Numbered from the stretch's first letter, positions 16,775-25,684 are shown. The stretch is 52,249 nucleotides of DNA from Pseudomonas sp. SJZ079 (GCF_007993865.1 NZ_VIUH01000031.1:1-52249), one strand, 5' to 3'. The notes: a model not told the origin generated them from the letters alone. Made by a program: numbers and translations.

Positions 16775-17727
16775 GTCGGCTGTTCAGGTCGCGCTGGAGT
16801 CGCTGGCTGGCACGGCGCATTCCCGCTGCCGCCAGTGTGCGCCTCACGCAACGGCAAATTTTCATCATTCCCAGCCAAGTCGGGGCGGCGTTCGCCCTGG
16901 CATTGGCCCTGATGCTGCTGGCGGCGATCAACTACCAGAACAGCCTGGCCTACGGCCTGACCTTTTTGCTCGGCTCGGTGTTCATCGTCGCCATCCTGCA
17001 CACCTACCGCAACCTGGCCGGGCTGGTGCTCAAGGCCGGCAGCGCGGGTGCGGTGTTCGTCGGTGAGCAGGGGCGCTTTCGGTTGCGCCTGGAAAGCACG
17101 CAGCGGGCACATCAGGCGATCGCCCTGGGTTGGCCGCCGGGTGTCTTGCAGGTGCACGACGTGCCCGCCGAAGGCGTCAGCGAATGCGAGCTGAGCATTG
17201 CCACCCAGCGCCGTGGCTGGTTGCGCCCCGGGCGGCTGCGCGTCGAGAGCCGCTTCCCCCTGGGGATTCTGCTGGCTTGGAGCTGGGTCGACCTGGATCA
17301 GGCGCTGCTGGTCTACCCGCGGCCGCTGGCCGGCGAGTTGCCGCTGACCGCCGGTGCGGATGACGATCAGCAGGAGCAGGGCACACGCGCACAGGGGCAG
17401 GGTACGGACGACTTCCAGGGGCTGCGCGACTACCAGCCGGGAGACTCGAAGCGGCGCATGCACTGGAAGGCGTACTCGCGGGGGCAGGGGCTGCTGGTCA
17501 AGGACTTCGCCGTGCTCAGCGGGCGTGACCTGAGTTTGGACTTCGACGCGCTCACGGGCGATGTCGAGCTGCGTCTGTCGCGGCTCTGTCATTGGGTGCT
17601 GCAGCTGAGCGAGCGACAGCAGCCGTTTGCCTTGCGCTTGCCCGGTTGCCTAGTGGCGCAGGACAGTGGCGAACAGCATCGCGATGCCTGCCTGCGCGTC
17701 CTGGCGCTGTTTGGCAGTGCGCCATGA
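16771..17727 (+). CDS. DUF58 membrane protein
   Basis: A 318-residue protein with two membrane helices in the N-terminal 80 residues (VGAAFALALALMLLAA and LAYGLTFLLGSVFIVAIL) and the DUF58 signature FQGLRDYQPGDSKRRMHWKA near residue 215. DUF58 proteins are the usual partners of MoxR ATPases and sit next to transglutaminase-like membrane proteins. I propose TTG 16771 as start because it overlaps the moxR stop exactly (TTGA); an in-frame GTG at 16744 lies inside moxR. Its own stop overlaps tgpA (ATGA). Role: probable assembly or activation factor at the inner membrane, inferred from context. Confidence 0.9.
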   Translation: MSRLFRSRWSRWLARRIPAAASVRLTQRQIFIIPSQVGAAFALALALMLLAAINYQNSLAYGLTFLLGSVFIVAILHTYRNLAGLVLKAGSAGAVFVGEQGRFRLRLESTQRAHQAIALGWPPGVLQVHDVPAEGVSECELSIATQRRGWLRPGRLRVESRFPLGILLAWSWVDLDQALLVYPRPLAGELPLTAGADDDQQEQGTRAQGQGTDDFQGLRDYQPGDSKRRMHWKAYSRGQGLLVKDFAVLSGRDLSLDFDALTGDVELRLSRLCHWVLQLSERQQPFALRLPGCLVAQDSGEQHRDACLRVLALFGSAP

Positions 17728-19721
17728 GTGCTCCAATCGGTATTCCACGTGTCAGCCTGAGTTGGCTGCTGGTCGCCCAGGCCCTGGTGATCATCCCTCA
17801 CCTCGCGCATTTGCCGATGTGGATCATCGCCCTGTGGCTCGGCTGTGCGGGTTGGCGTATTCAGATTTTCCGCATGCGTGCGCGCTACCCCAATGCCTGG
17901 GCCAAGGCAGGGCTGATGCTGGGCGCGGCGGTCGGCGTGTTCGTTTCCCGGGGCAGCCTGATCGGTTTGGACGCCGGCGTGGTGCTGTTGATTGCCGCAT
18001 TCATTCTTAAAATGCTGGAAATGCACACGCGCCGCGATGCCCTGGTGCTGATCTTTCTCGGCTTTTTCGCGGTGGTCACCGCCTACCTGTTCGATGACAG
18101 CATTCAGCTGGCCTTATTCAGTCTGTTGCCGGTGACGACGCTGTTGGCGGCGCTGATCGGCTTGCAGCAAAGTGGCCTGGCCATGCGTCCCTGGCCGACG
18201 GCCCGGTTGGCCGCAGGGTTGCTGGTGCAAGCGCTGCCGCTGATGTTGCTGTTGTTCGTGTTGTTTCCGCGGCTGGGGCCCCTGTGGTCGATGCCAGCGC
18301 CGCACAGCAAAGGTGTCACCGGCCTGTCCGACAGCATGGCACCGGCGGACATCGCCGAGCTGAGCCGCTCGGCGGCCTTGGCCTTTCGTGCCAGTTTCGA
18401 CGGCGCGGTGCCGCCGCGTGATCAGCTGTATTGGCGTGCCCTGACGCTCGAGCGTTTCGATGGCCGGCGCTGGTCGCAGGCCAGCGCCGCGCAATTGCCC
18501 CTGGCGCCGGCTTGGGACAAACGCGGGGAGCCGCTGCGCTACAGCATCGTCATGCAGCCGAGCTCGCAGCGCTGGCTGTTTGGCCTGGACGTGGCCGAAA
18601 CCACGCTCGATCAAGCGCGGCAGATGAACGACTTCCGTCTGCAACGGCAACAGCCGGTCGAGCGCTCCTTGCTCTATCAGGTGACATCCTGGCCCCAGGC
18701 ACTACGTGAGCCTGCGGGTACCGCTACGGGTTTGCGCCGTGCCCTGCAGCTGCCGGCTACGGGGGATCCGCGCAGCCGGGTCTGGGCCGCTGAACTCAAA
18801 CGGCGCTATCCGCAGCCCGAAGAGTTGGTGCAGGCGTTGCTCGGTCACTTCAATCGTGAGCCTTATGGCTACACCTTGCGCCCGCCACAGCTCGGGGTGA
18901 ACAGCATTGATGATTTCCTCTTCGACACCCGCAATGGTTTCTGCGCGCATTACGCTGGCGCCATGACCTTCGTGCTGCGCGCGGCGGGCATTCCAGCACG
19001 GGTGGTGGCGGGATATCAGGGCGGGGAATACAACCCGAGCGGCAATTACCTGCAGGTGCGCCAGTTCGATGCCCATGCCTGGGTCGAGTACTGGCAAGCC
19101 GCCAGGGGCTGGGTGAGTGTCGATCCAACCTTCCAGGTGGCTCCGGAACGTATCGAACAAGGGCTGGAGCAGGCGCTGGCCGATGAGCAGAGCTTTCTCG
19201 AAGACTCGCCCTTTTCGCCACTGCGCTACCGCCAGTTGGGCTGGCTGAATCAGTTGCGCCTGAGCTGGGACAGTCTTAACTACGGCTGGCAGCGCTGGGT
19301 GCTGGGCTATCAGGGCGCGCAGCAGCTGGAAACCTTGCAACGCTGGTTTGGCCGTATCGATGCACGCTGGTTGGCGCTCTGCCTGGTTGGTGGCGGCGGG
19401 CTGCTGTTGAGCCTGTTGGCGCTTTGCTTATTCAAGCCCTGGCAGCGCGAGCGCGACGTACAACGCCGCTTGTTTCAACGTTTCGAGCAGCTACTGGCCC
19501 GGCATGCGGTGCGCCGCGCACCGGGCGAGGGTGCGCGTGCCTATGCCGAGCGTGCGATACAGGCACTGCCCGAGCAGGCGCAGGCGATACGCGCATTCGC
19601 TGCAGCCTATGAGACGCAGCAATATGCCGGTGGCGACGCCTCTCCGGCGGTCTTGCGCGAGCATCTGCGGGCATTACGCCGCGCGTTGCCGTGGCGCTTT
19701 ACGACTGGTGGACGGGAGTAG
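17724..19721 (+). CDS. tgpA: Membrane transglutaminase-like protein TgpA
   Basis: A 665-residue protein. An N-terminal block of membrane helices (to about residue 175) is followed by a periplasmic transglutaminase core with Cys407 in NGFCAHYAGAM, His451 in FDAHAWVEYW and Asp467 in VSVDPT, then a membrane helix (LCLVGGGGLLLSLLALCLF) and a cytoplasmic DUF4129-like tail. Spacing of the triad matches P. aeruginosa TgpA, which is reported to be needed for viability and to act in the envelope. ATG 17724 overlaps the DUF58 stop. It converges with merR across only 49 bp, which marks the left edge of the inserted mercury module. Confidence 0.93.
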   Translation: MSAPIGIPRVSLSWLLVAQALVIIPHLAHLPMWIIALWLGCAGWRIQIFRMRARYPNAWAKAGLMLGAAVGVFVSRGSLIGLDAGVVLLIAAFILKMLEMHTRRDALVLIFLGFFAVVTAYLFDDSIQLALFSLLPVTTLLAALIGLQQSGLAMRPWPTARLAAGLLVQALPLMLLLFVLFPRLGPLWSMPAPHSKGVTGLSDSMAPADIAELSRSAALAFRASFDGAVPPRDQLYWRALTLERFDGRRWSQASAAQLPLAPAWDKRGEPLRYSIVMQPSSQRWLFGLDVAETTLDQARQMNDFRLQRQQPVERSLLYQVTSWPQALREPAGTATGLRRALQLPATGDPRSRVWAAELKRRYPQPEELVQALLGHFNREPYGYTLRPPQLGVNSIDDFLFDTRNGFCAHYAGAMTFVLRAAGIPARVVAGYQGGEYNPSGNYLQVRQFDAHAWVEYWQAARGWVSVDPTFQVAPERIEQGLEQALADEQSFLEDSPFSPLRYRQLGWLNQLRLSWDSLNYGWQRWVLGYQGAQQLETLQRWFGRIDARWLALCLVGGGGLLLSLLALCLFKPWQRERDVQRRLFQRFEQLLARHAVRRAPGEGARAYAERAIQALPEQAQAIRAFAAAYETQQYAGGDASPAVLREHLRALRRALPWRFTTGGRE

Positions 19722-19770
19722 CGATTCAGGCGTTGCTCGCGACGGGCGTCCGGTTAATCCAGTGTGGTTT

Positions 19771-20190
19771 TCAGCACGACAGGTTATCCGTGTGCAACGC
19801 TGCGACCAACGGGCAGGACACATTGCCTTTGCGCGTATGGCAGGCGCACACAAGCTCTGACAGCGCAGCCTCTATGCGCAACAGGTCCGCCAGTTTCTCC
19901 CGTACGTCCTCAAGCTTGTGTTCAGCCAGACGGCTGGCTTCCTCGCAGTGGGTGCCATCCTCCAGTCGCAGTAATTCGGCGATCTCCTCCAGGCTGAAAC
20001 CGAGCCGCTGCGCCGACTTGATAAAGCGCAGCCGCGTCACATCCGTTTCGCCATAACGACGAATGCTGCCATAGGGCTTGTCCGGCTCGGGCAACAAGCC
20101 CTTGCGCTGATAGAAGCGAATGGTTTCCACGTTGACTGCCGCGGCCTTGGCGAAGGCGCCGATGGTCAAGCTTTCAGGTTTGCTGTGCAT
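19771..20190 (-). CDS. merR: Mercuric resistance regulator MerR
   Basis: A 139-residue Hg(II)-responsive MerR. The N-terminal winged helix reads LTIGAFAKAAAVNVETIRFYQRKGLL in two stretches. The three mercury ligands Cys82, Cys117 and Cys126 are all present at their canonical positions. The protein binds the operator at 20202-20217, represses without Hg(II), and untwists the over-long promoter spacer when mercury binds. The C-terminus ends ALHTDNLSC, a few residues shorter than Tn501 MerR and divergent after SCPL. It is transcribed away from merT. Confidence 0.96.
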   Translation of the reverse strand: MHSKPESLTIGAFAKAAAVNVETIRFYQRKGLLPEPDKPYGSIRRYGETDVTRLRFIKSAQRLGFSLEEIAELLRLEDGTHCEEASRLAEHKLEDVREKLADLLRIEAALSELVCACHTRKGNVSCPLVAALHTDNLSC

Positions 20191-20195
20191 GGCGC

Positions 20196-20226
20196 TTGAA
20201 TCCGTACATGACTACGGACTTAACCT
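20196..20226 (+). promoter_or_regulatory. merT promoter and MerR operator
   Basis: TTGAAT (20196-20201) is the -35 and TAACCT (20221-20226) the -10, separated by the unusual 19-bp spacer of MerR-activated promoters. Between them lies the dyad CCGTAC-ATGA-CTACGG, one mismatch from the perfect Tn501-type dyad. merR begins five bases to the left on the other strand, so the same operator also covers the merR start region. Confidence 0.85.
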
Positions 20227-20261
20227 TAAGCCATCGATCAAACACGCGAAAGGATGAGCCG

Positions 20262-20612
20262 ATGGCTGAATCGAAACGTACGCGTGGGGTTCTCCTCGGC
20301 GGAGGTCTGGCGGCGATTCTCGCGTCGACCTGCTGCCTGGGGCCGCTGGTGTTGCTCGCATTGGGCTTCAGTGGCGCCTGGATCGGCAATCTCACGGTGC
20401 TGGAACCCTACCGGCCGCTGTTCATCGGCGCGGCGCTGGTGGCGTTGTTTTTCGCCTACCGGCGCATTTTTCGCCCGCCACCAGCCTGCGAGCCGGGTGA
20501 GGCCTGCGTGATCCCGCAGGTGCGAACGACCTACAGGTTGCTCTTCTGGATTGTGGTCATGGTGGTCGTGGTCGCGCTCGGCTTTCCCTATGCCGCGCCT
20601 TGGTTCTATTGA
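20262..20612 (+). CDS. merT: Mercuric ion transporter MerT
   Basis: A 116-residue inner-membrane protein with three predicted helices. The cysteine pair Cys24-Cys25 lies in the first helix (ASTCCLGPLV), and the cytoplasmic pair Cys76/Cys82 in CEPGEAC, all as in classical MerT. It receives Hg(II) from MerP and delivers it to MerA. I chose ATG 20262 with AAGGA eight bases upstream; an upstream in-frame frame opening at 20196 reads through the promoter. First gene of the mer operon; merP follows after 12 bp. Confidence 0.96.
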   Translation: MAESKRTRGVLLGGGLAAILASTCCLGPLVLLALGFSGAWIGNLTVLEPYRPLFIGAALVALFFAYRRIFRPPPACEPGEACVIPQVRTTYRLLFWIVVMVVVVALGFPYAAPWFY

Positions 20613-20624
20613 TTGGAGCCCACT

Positions 20625-20900
20625 ATGAAAAAGTCATTTGCCTGCCTCGCTCTCATTGCCTGGGTTTCCCCGGCATGGGCCGCCTCCCAAACCGTCACGC
20701 TATCGGTGCCTGGCATGACCTGCGCCGCCTGCCCGATCACGGTCAAACACGCGCTCTCCAGGGTCGAGGGGGTGAGCGCGATCAAGGTGAACGTCGAGAA
20801 TCGCGAAGCCATCGTCACCTTCGATGACAGCAAGACCAACGTGCAGGCGCTGAGCAGGGCGACCGAAAACGCCGGCTACCCGTCTTCGGCTAAGGAGTAG
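20625..20900 (+). CDS. merP: Periplasmic mercuric-binding protein MerP
   Basis: A 91-residue protein with a 19-residue signal peptide (MKKSFACLALIAWVSPAWA) and a mature heavy-metal-associated fold carrying GMTCAAC (Cys33, Cys36), the Hg(II) site. It scavenges periplasmic mercury and passes it to MerT. TTGGAG stands ahead of ATG 20625. The sequence is intact and of normal length. Confidence 0.96.
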   Translation: MKKSFACLALIAWVSPAWAASQTVTLSVPGMTCAACPITVKHALSRVEGVSAIKVNVENREAIVTFDDSKTNVQALSRATENAGYPSSAKE

Positions 20901-20902
20901 CC

Positions 20903-21101
20903 ATGGCAAGCCCGAAGACCTTGATGCGGGTCGGCGTGGTGGGCAGGGTGCTGCTGCACGCCGATTCTGATCATCCTACTGGGGCTGATCGGCCTGCCTG
21001 CGCTTACCGGGTTTATCGGCTTGGTCCTCCATGCCATCTGGCGCAAACGCGAAGCCCAAGCGGGTCGTACACCGACTGCAACTGGACAAGACCATGATTG
21101 A
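20903..21101 (+). pseudogene. merF: Frameshifted merF (mercury transporter)
   Basis: The first 14 codons (MASPKTLMRVGVVG) match the start of MerF. The rest of MerF is then found in another frame: codons from 20943 read AGCCCTPILIILLG, GLIGLPALTGFIG and end at the TGA of 21099-21101. Compared with MerF from memory, about 14 bp are missing around 20945-20948, removing roughly four residues of the first helix and shifting the frame. In the original frame translation continues to 21097 as nonsense. The second frame's stop overlaps the merA start. MerT remains intact, so mercury uptake need not be lost. Confidence 0.8.
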
Positions 21102-22746
21102 AATCAGCGTAGAGGGGATGACCTGTACGGCCTGCGCCACGCAGATCGAAGCGGCATTGCAGCAGCTTGTCGGAGTGAGGCAGGCCTCGGTGTCCTATAC
21201 CGAGCGCAAAGCGAGGGTACTGACGCAGGCGGGTGCCAACCCTGGGCGAATACTCGCTGCCATCGCCGCATTAGGTTATCGAGCCGCTGTCGATGAGGCC
21301 GCCACCGTCGGTAGTGCGGAGCCAATCGCTCGCCCTGACAAGGACGACAGTCGCTTGCATATCGCCGTGATCGGTAGCGGCGGCGCCGCCATGGCGGCTG
21401 CCCTCAAGGCGGCTGAAGCCGGAGCCAGGGTCACCCTGATCGAGCGCGGCATCATTGGCGGAACCTGCGTCAACGTCGGCTGTGTGCCGTCGAAAATCAT
21501 GATTCGCGCGGCGCATGTGGCCCATCTGCGCTGCGAGAGTCCGTTCGACGCTGGATTGCTCGCCACGCCGCCGATCATCCTGCGTGGTCGGCTGCTGGCG
21601 CAGCAACAGGCGCGTGTGGACGAGCTGCGCCACGCCAAATATCAAGGCATTTTGCACAGCACCCCGGCGATCAGCGTGCTGCGCGGAACAGCCCGCTTCC
21701 AGGACGGCCACACGCTTCGCGTGGAACTGGTCGAGGGTGGCGAGCGCATCCTTGCCTTCGACCGTTGCCTGGTGGCCACCGGTGCGAGCCCAGCCGTTCC
21801 GCCGATTCCCGGCCTCAAGGACACGCCGTACTGGACCTCCACCGAGGCCCTAGTGAGCGATGCGATTCCCACCCGCTTGGCCGTTATCGGTTCCTCAGTG
21901 GTCGCGCTGGAGCTGGCACAGGCCTTTGCCCGCTTGGGTAGCCAGGTGACGATCCTGGCGCGCCACACGCTGTTCTACCGTGAAGACCCGGCCATCGGCG
22001 AAGCGCTGACGGCGGCCTTGCACATGGAAGGCATCGAAGTGCTGGTGCACACGCAAGCCAGCCAAGTGTTCCATGACAATGGCGAGTTCGTTCTGAGTAC
22101 CCACCGCGGCGAGTTGCGTGCCGACCAACTACTCGTCGCCACCGGGCGCACGCCCAACACCCTAGACATGAATCTGCAAGGCGTCGGGGTGAAGCTGGAT
22201 CAGCGCGGTGCCATCCAAGTCGACCAGGGCATGCGCACCAGCGCAGCGGCCATCTATGCGGCCGGCGACTGCACCGATCAGCCGCAGTTCGTTTATGTAG
22301 CGGCAGCAGCCGGCACCCGTGCGGCGATCAATATGACCGGCGGCGAGGCGAGCCTCGATCTCGTCCTCATGCCCACCGTGGTCTTCACCGACCCACAGGT
22401 CGCCACCGTTGGCTACAACGAGGTGCAGGCGTACCAGGCCGGGTTCGAAACCGACAGCCGTACCTTGAGCCTGGATCATCTGCCGCGCGCGTTGGTCAAC
22501 TTCGACACCCGTGGTTTCATCAAGCTGGTGGCCGAAGCGGGCTCCGGTCGCCTGCTGGGCGTGCAGGCGGTGTCTGCCGAGGCGGGAGAGTTGATCCAGA
22601 CCGCCGCCCTTGCCATTCGGGCGCGCATGACGGTGCAGGAGCTGGCCGACCAGTTGTTTCCCTACCTGACCATGGTCGAGGGGTTGAAGCTCGCGGCGCA
22701 GACCTTTTTCAAGGACATCAACCAGTTGTCCTGCTGTGCGGGTTAA
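21094..22746 (+). CDS. merA: Mercuric reductase MerA
   Basis: A 550-residue cytoplasmic flavoenzyme that reduces Hg(II) to Hg(0) with NADPH. It has a single N-terminal heavy-metal-associated domain with GMTCTAC (Cys11, Cys14), an FAD-binding GSGGAAMAAALKA, the redox-active pair Cys125/Cys130 in GGTCVNVGCVPSK, an NAD(P)H Rossmann motif and the C-terminal vicinal pair in LSCCAG. All catalytic cysteines are present. I start it at ATG 21094 (MIEISVEGMTC), overlapping the merF relic; the upstream opening at 21031 is merF-derived. A small stem-loop (CGAGCC/GGCTCG, 22771-22788) follows, without a U-run. Confidence 0.97.
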   Translation: MIEISVEGMTCTACATQIEAALQQLVGVRQASVSYTERKARVLTQAGANPGRILAAIAALGYRAAVDEAATVGSAEPIARPDKDDSRLHIAVIGSGGAAMAAALKAAEAGARVTLIERGIIGGTCVNVGCVPSKIMIRAAHVAHLRCESPFDAGLLATPPIILRGRLLAQQQARVDELRHAKYQGILHSTPAISVLRGTARFQDGHTLRVELVEGGERILAFDRCLVATGASPAVPPIPGLKDTPYWTSTEALVSDAIPTRLAVIGSSVVALELAQAFARLGSQVTILARHTLFYREDPAIGEALTAALHMEGIEVLVHTQASQVFHDNGEFVLSTHRGELRADQLLVATGRTPNTLDMNLQGVGVKLDQRGAIQVDQGMRTSAAAIYAAGDCTDQPQFVYVAAAAGTRAAINMTGGEASLDLVLMPTVVFTDPQVATVGYNEVQAYQAGFETDSRTLSLDHLPRALVNFDTRGFIKLVAEAGSGRLLGVQAVSAEAGELIQTAALAIRARMTVQELADQLFPYLTMVEGLKLAAQTFFKDINQLSCCAG

Positions 22747-22932
22747 GCGGTAAAAGTGCTCGCAGCATGTCGAGCCCCGTCAGGCTCGGGTTAGCCAAGA
22801 CAATCCGGCTCGCCTAGTGCTTGACCTGGGAACATGGTCCAAGGATGAGCGGAGAGCTGTGTTGCACTGATGACCTGTAACTGGCCGTCAGTTTCCACAG
22901 GTACTCAAGCTATCGCTCTTGGAAATCACCTC
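22747..22932. other. Gene-free stretch after merA
   Basis: Apart from the weak stem-loop at 22771-22788 I see no frame, promoter or repeat here. It links merA to the thioredoxin-like relic and belongs to a gene-free run that continues, with that relic inside, to 23356. Confidence 0.4.
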
Positions 22933-23145
22933 ATGAAGCCAAACGAACTGTAGAAATTTCAGCGTCGTGTGTGTCCTGCCTGCCAAGCCGCCATCGATCT
23001 GGTCAAACGTATTGCCTGCACCCCGTGTGCGGTCTCGGTGCTTGCTATGAACGACATCAGCATCGCGAAACGGGCCCGGGATTTGGGCGTTCGTTCGGTG
23101 CCTGGCTGATGTTCCTCCCTGGGCTGATGATGAGTCAGGATAAGT
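22933..23145 (+). pseudogene. Relic of mer-associated thioredoxin-like gene
   Basis: From ATG 22933 the frame reads MKPNEL, then TAG at 22951-22953, then codons giving KFQRRVCPACQAAIDLVK, RIACTPCAVSVLAMND and ARDLGVRSVPG before TGA at 23107-23109. A CPAC redox pair, a second CTPC pair and GVRSVP form the pattern of small thioredoxin/glutaredoxin-like proteins that often accompany mer genes, where the text continues VPAVVVDG. Here the frame breaks just at that point; about 12 further codons can be read in another frame. The in-frame TAG and the broken end make it non-functional. I infer it entered with the mer module. Confidence 0.65.
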
Positions 23146-23356
23146 AGTCGACAAGGCGGTAAGTGATCCGCTTGGCCGACGACGAGCATCACCCCCGCTG
23201 AAACGAGCAGTGGCAGGCGTGTTCATCCCGCACGTCAGCCACTTGACGCTGCTGCCGTTTTCCCCTGTCAATTGACCGAAGCACCACTTTGCTGGGCTAC
23301 CTCCGGGCTGCAGCTATCCCCTAAGATCACCCTCGCATTCCAGTCTTGAGGTAGGT
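23146..23356. other. Gene-free stretch before the thioesterase
   Basis: No frame, RNA or repeat recognised. It probably contains the right junction of the mer insertion and the promoter of the thioesterase gene, but neither can be placed from sequence alone. Confidence 0.35.
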
Positions 23357-24154
23357 ATGACTTTTTCCGAGTTGCTCCAGGCCGTTCGTGCCAACCCACA
23401 GTCGGTGCTGATCCCTGCTGCATGGGGCCAGGGGCGGGCCAGTTTCGGTGGTTTGATGGCGGCGCTGGTCTATGAAGCCATGCGCGGCGAGGTGCCGACA
23501 GGACGCCCGCCGCGCTCGTTGGCCATCACCTTTGTCGGCCCGGCCGAACCCGATGTGCCGGTGAGTTTCCAAGTCGAGGTACTGCGCTCGGGTAAAGCGG
23601 TCAGTCAGGTACTCGGGCGCGCGGTGCAGAACGGCCAGGTGGTGACCTTGATGCAGGGTAGTTTCGGCGCCGCGCGCGAGTCGAGCATCGATGTGGCGCC
23701 CTTGTCAGCCCCGGTAATCAAGGCGGCAGAAGAATGCCAGGAGCTGCCCTACCTGCCCAAGGTGACCCCGGAATTTACCCGGTTTCTGGCGATGCGCTGG
23801 GGCATCGGCGGCATGCCCTTTACCAACAACCCTTCGCGGGAGATGGGCGGCTGGGTGCGCTTGCGTGATGAGACCGAAGCACAGCCGGTCAACGAAGCGC
23901 ATCTGTTGGCTCTGGTCGATGCCTGGCCACCGGCGGTGCTGTCGCACTTGCGCTCGCCAGCACCGGGTAGCTCGTTGACCTGGACCATCGAGTTCATTCA
24001 ACCAGTGGCCGAGTTGACTACCCTCGATTGGTGCCACTATCACGCGCAGATCGAAAGCGCGCGTGACGGTTACGGGCACATCGCCGCGGCCCTGTGGACG
24101 GCGCAAGGCGAACTGTTGGCGATCAGCCGGCAGACCGTGACGGTATTCGGCTGA
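23357..24154 (+). CDS. Acyl-CoA thioesterase (TesB-like double hotdog)
   Basis: A 265-residue protein with two hotdog halves. The first contains GQGRASFGGLMAALVYEAM, the TesB-like substrate pocket, then PPRSLAITFVGP. The second half contains GGWVRLRDE and LTWTIEFIQPV. It likely hydrolyses acyl-CoA thioesters in the cytoplasm; chain length cannot be inferred. GAGGTAGGT precedes ATG 23357. It resumes the chromosomal gene order seen in other pseudomonads next to a chemoreceptor and TatD, so the mer module lies just before it. Confidence 0.87.
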   Translation: MTFSELLQAVRANPQSVLIPAAWGQGRASFGGLMAALVYEAMRGEVPTGRPPRSLAITFVGPAEPDVPVSFQVEVLRSGKAVSQVLGRAVQNGQVVTLMQGSFGAARESSIDVAPLSAPVIKAAEECQELPYLPKVTPEFTRFLAMRWGIGGMPFTNNPSREMGGWVRLRDETEAQPVNEAHLLALVDAWPPAVLSHLRSPAPGSSLTWTIEFIQPVAELTTLDWCHYHAQIESARDGYGHIAAALWTAQGELLAISRQTVTVFG

Positions 24155-24202
24155 GCCTTGGCTTGACCACTCCTGAGCCCGCCTGGGCTGACCCTGGCGG
24201 CG

Positions 24203-25684
24203 CTAAAGCTTGAGCTGGCGAATGGCCTGAGTCAGTTGCCCGGCCAGAGCCGCCAGCTCGCTGCTGGTGGTGGCGGAGTCGATCGTCTGTTGCACCGTCC
24301 GTTCGGTGACATCGCGGATGCTGACCACCGCACGGTTCATTTCCTCGGCCGCCTGGCTCTGTTGCTCGGCGGCCACGGCAATCTGGGTATTGCTCTCGCG
24401 CATTTGGCTGACTGAGGCGGTGATGGCCGCCAGCGCATCAGCGGCTTCATGAGCTTGCTGCACACAGCCATCGGCCTTCAGCGAGCTCGCCTGCATGAAT
24501 TCCACGGCATCGTTGGTGCCGTTTTGCAGGCGGATGATCATTTGGGTGATCTCGTCGGTCGACTGCTGGACGCGCTTGGCCAAATTGCGCACCTCATCGG
24601 CCACTACCGCAAAGCCGCGGCCCATCTCTCCGGCGCGCGCCGCCTCGATGGCAGCGTTGAGGGCGAGCAGGTTGGTTTGTTCGGCGATACCGTGAATCTC
24701 CTGCACCGCGCCACTGATTTTCTGGCTGTCGGCCGCCAACTGCTGAACCATCTGGGCCGTCTGTTGCACGCCGTTGGACAATCCGGCAATGGATTCTCCG
24801 ACCCGGCTGACCACCTGCCGACCGGCACCGGTCAACTGTTCGGCGGTTTTCGACTGGTCACGGGTCGTGGCGGTGTGCTGGGCGATATGCTGCACAGTGG
24901 CAGACATCTGATTGATCGCCGTGGCGGCCTGCTCGGTCTCGCTCTGCTGCTCGAGCATGCCTTGGCGCACCTCGCGCATGCTGCTCGCCAGTCGATCGGC
25001 GCGGTCGTCCAGGCGAGTCGCTGCTTGCGCCACGCTGCCCACCACCGATTGATAGCTTGCCTGCATGGCGTTGAACGCCGTGGCCATTTGCCCGACTTCG
25101 TCGCGGCAATCGAGCGGCACCCGCACGGCTAGGTCACCGCTTTTCTCTACTTTGAGCAGCACGTCTTTGAGGGTATTGAGGTGGGTCAGCAGGAAGCGAA
25201 TCAACAACTGCGAGGCGGCCAGCAGAGCCAGCATCAGCAGGGCGACAACCAATGCATAGCGTGGCGCACGCTCACTGAAGACTTGCAGCAGACTGGGCGC
25301 CAGGGCCAGCACGGCGAGGCGTTGGCCCTGGCCGAGGTCGATGACCTCGGCGCCAATCGAACTAGTCTGGGTCGACAGTGGGTTTTGCTCCAGCGCGACC
25401 CAGCCTCGGGCGCGGCTCAAGGCGCCGCCCTGGTTATTCGGCAGCGCAGGAGTCTCGCCTTTGGCAAAGCGCAACAGTGTCGGATCGCTCGGCAGTGCCT
25501 GTCCTTCGGGCCAGGCGCTGAGCAGTGTGGCGTGGCGCTGAGCCGCGCTCTGGGCGGCGTCGACCCGCACCTGCCACTCCAGCTAAAGGGCATACAGCAC
25601 CAGCAGTGTGCTGGTCACGAAGGCCACGGCGTTGACGGCCCAGAACTTGTATTTGAGGGAGAGGTTACGAATCCATGTGCCCAT
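24203..25684 (-). pseudogene. Chemoreceptor interrupted by an in-frame TAG
   Basis: A full-length methyl-accepting chemotaxis frame of 493 codons starts at ATG 25684 with MGTWIRNLSLKYKFWAVNA and a first membrane helix VAFVTSTLLVLYAL. Codon 34 is TAG (25583-25585), followed in frame by LEWQVRVDAAQSAAQRHATLL. The remaining frame holds a short periplasmic region, TM2 (YALVVALLMLALLAASQLLI), HAMP and a complete signalling hairpin (AEQTNLLALNAAIEAARAGE). One base change (CAG or similar to TAG) explains the break. Restart at GTG 25570 would give a 455-residue form lacking TM1 and thus mis-inserted. A true nonsense allele, amber suppression or a sequencing error are all possible. Confidence 0.8.

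Noticed and set aside
19722..23356. Tn21/Tn501-type transposon around mer
   Set aside because: No 38-bp terminal repeats, resolvase or transposase were found, so only a mer module is reported.
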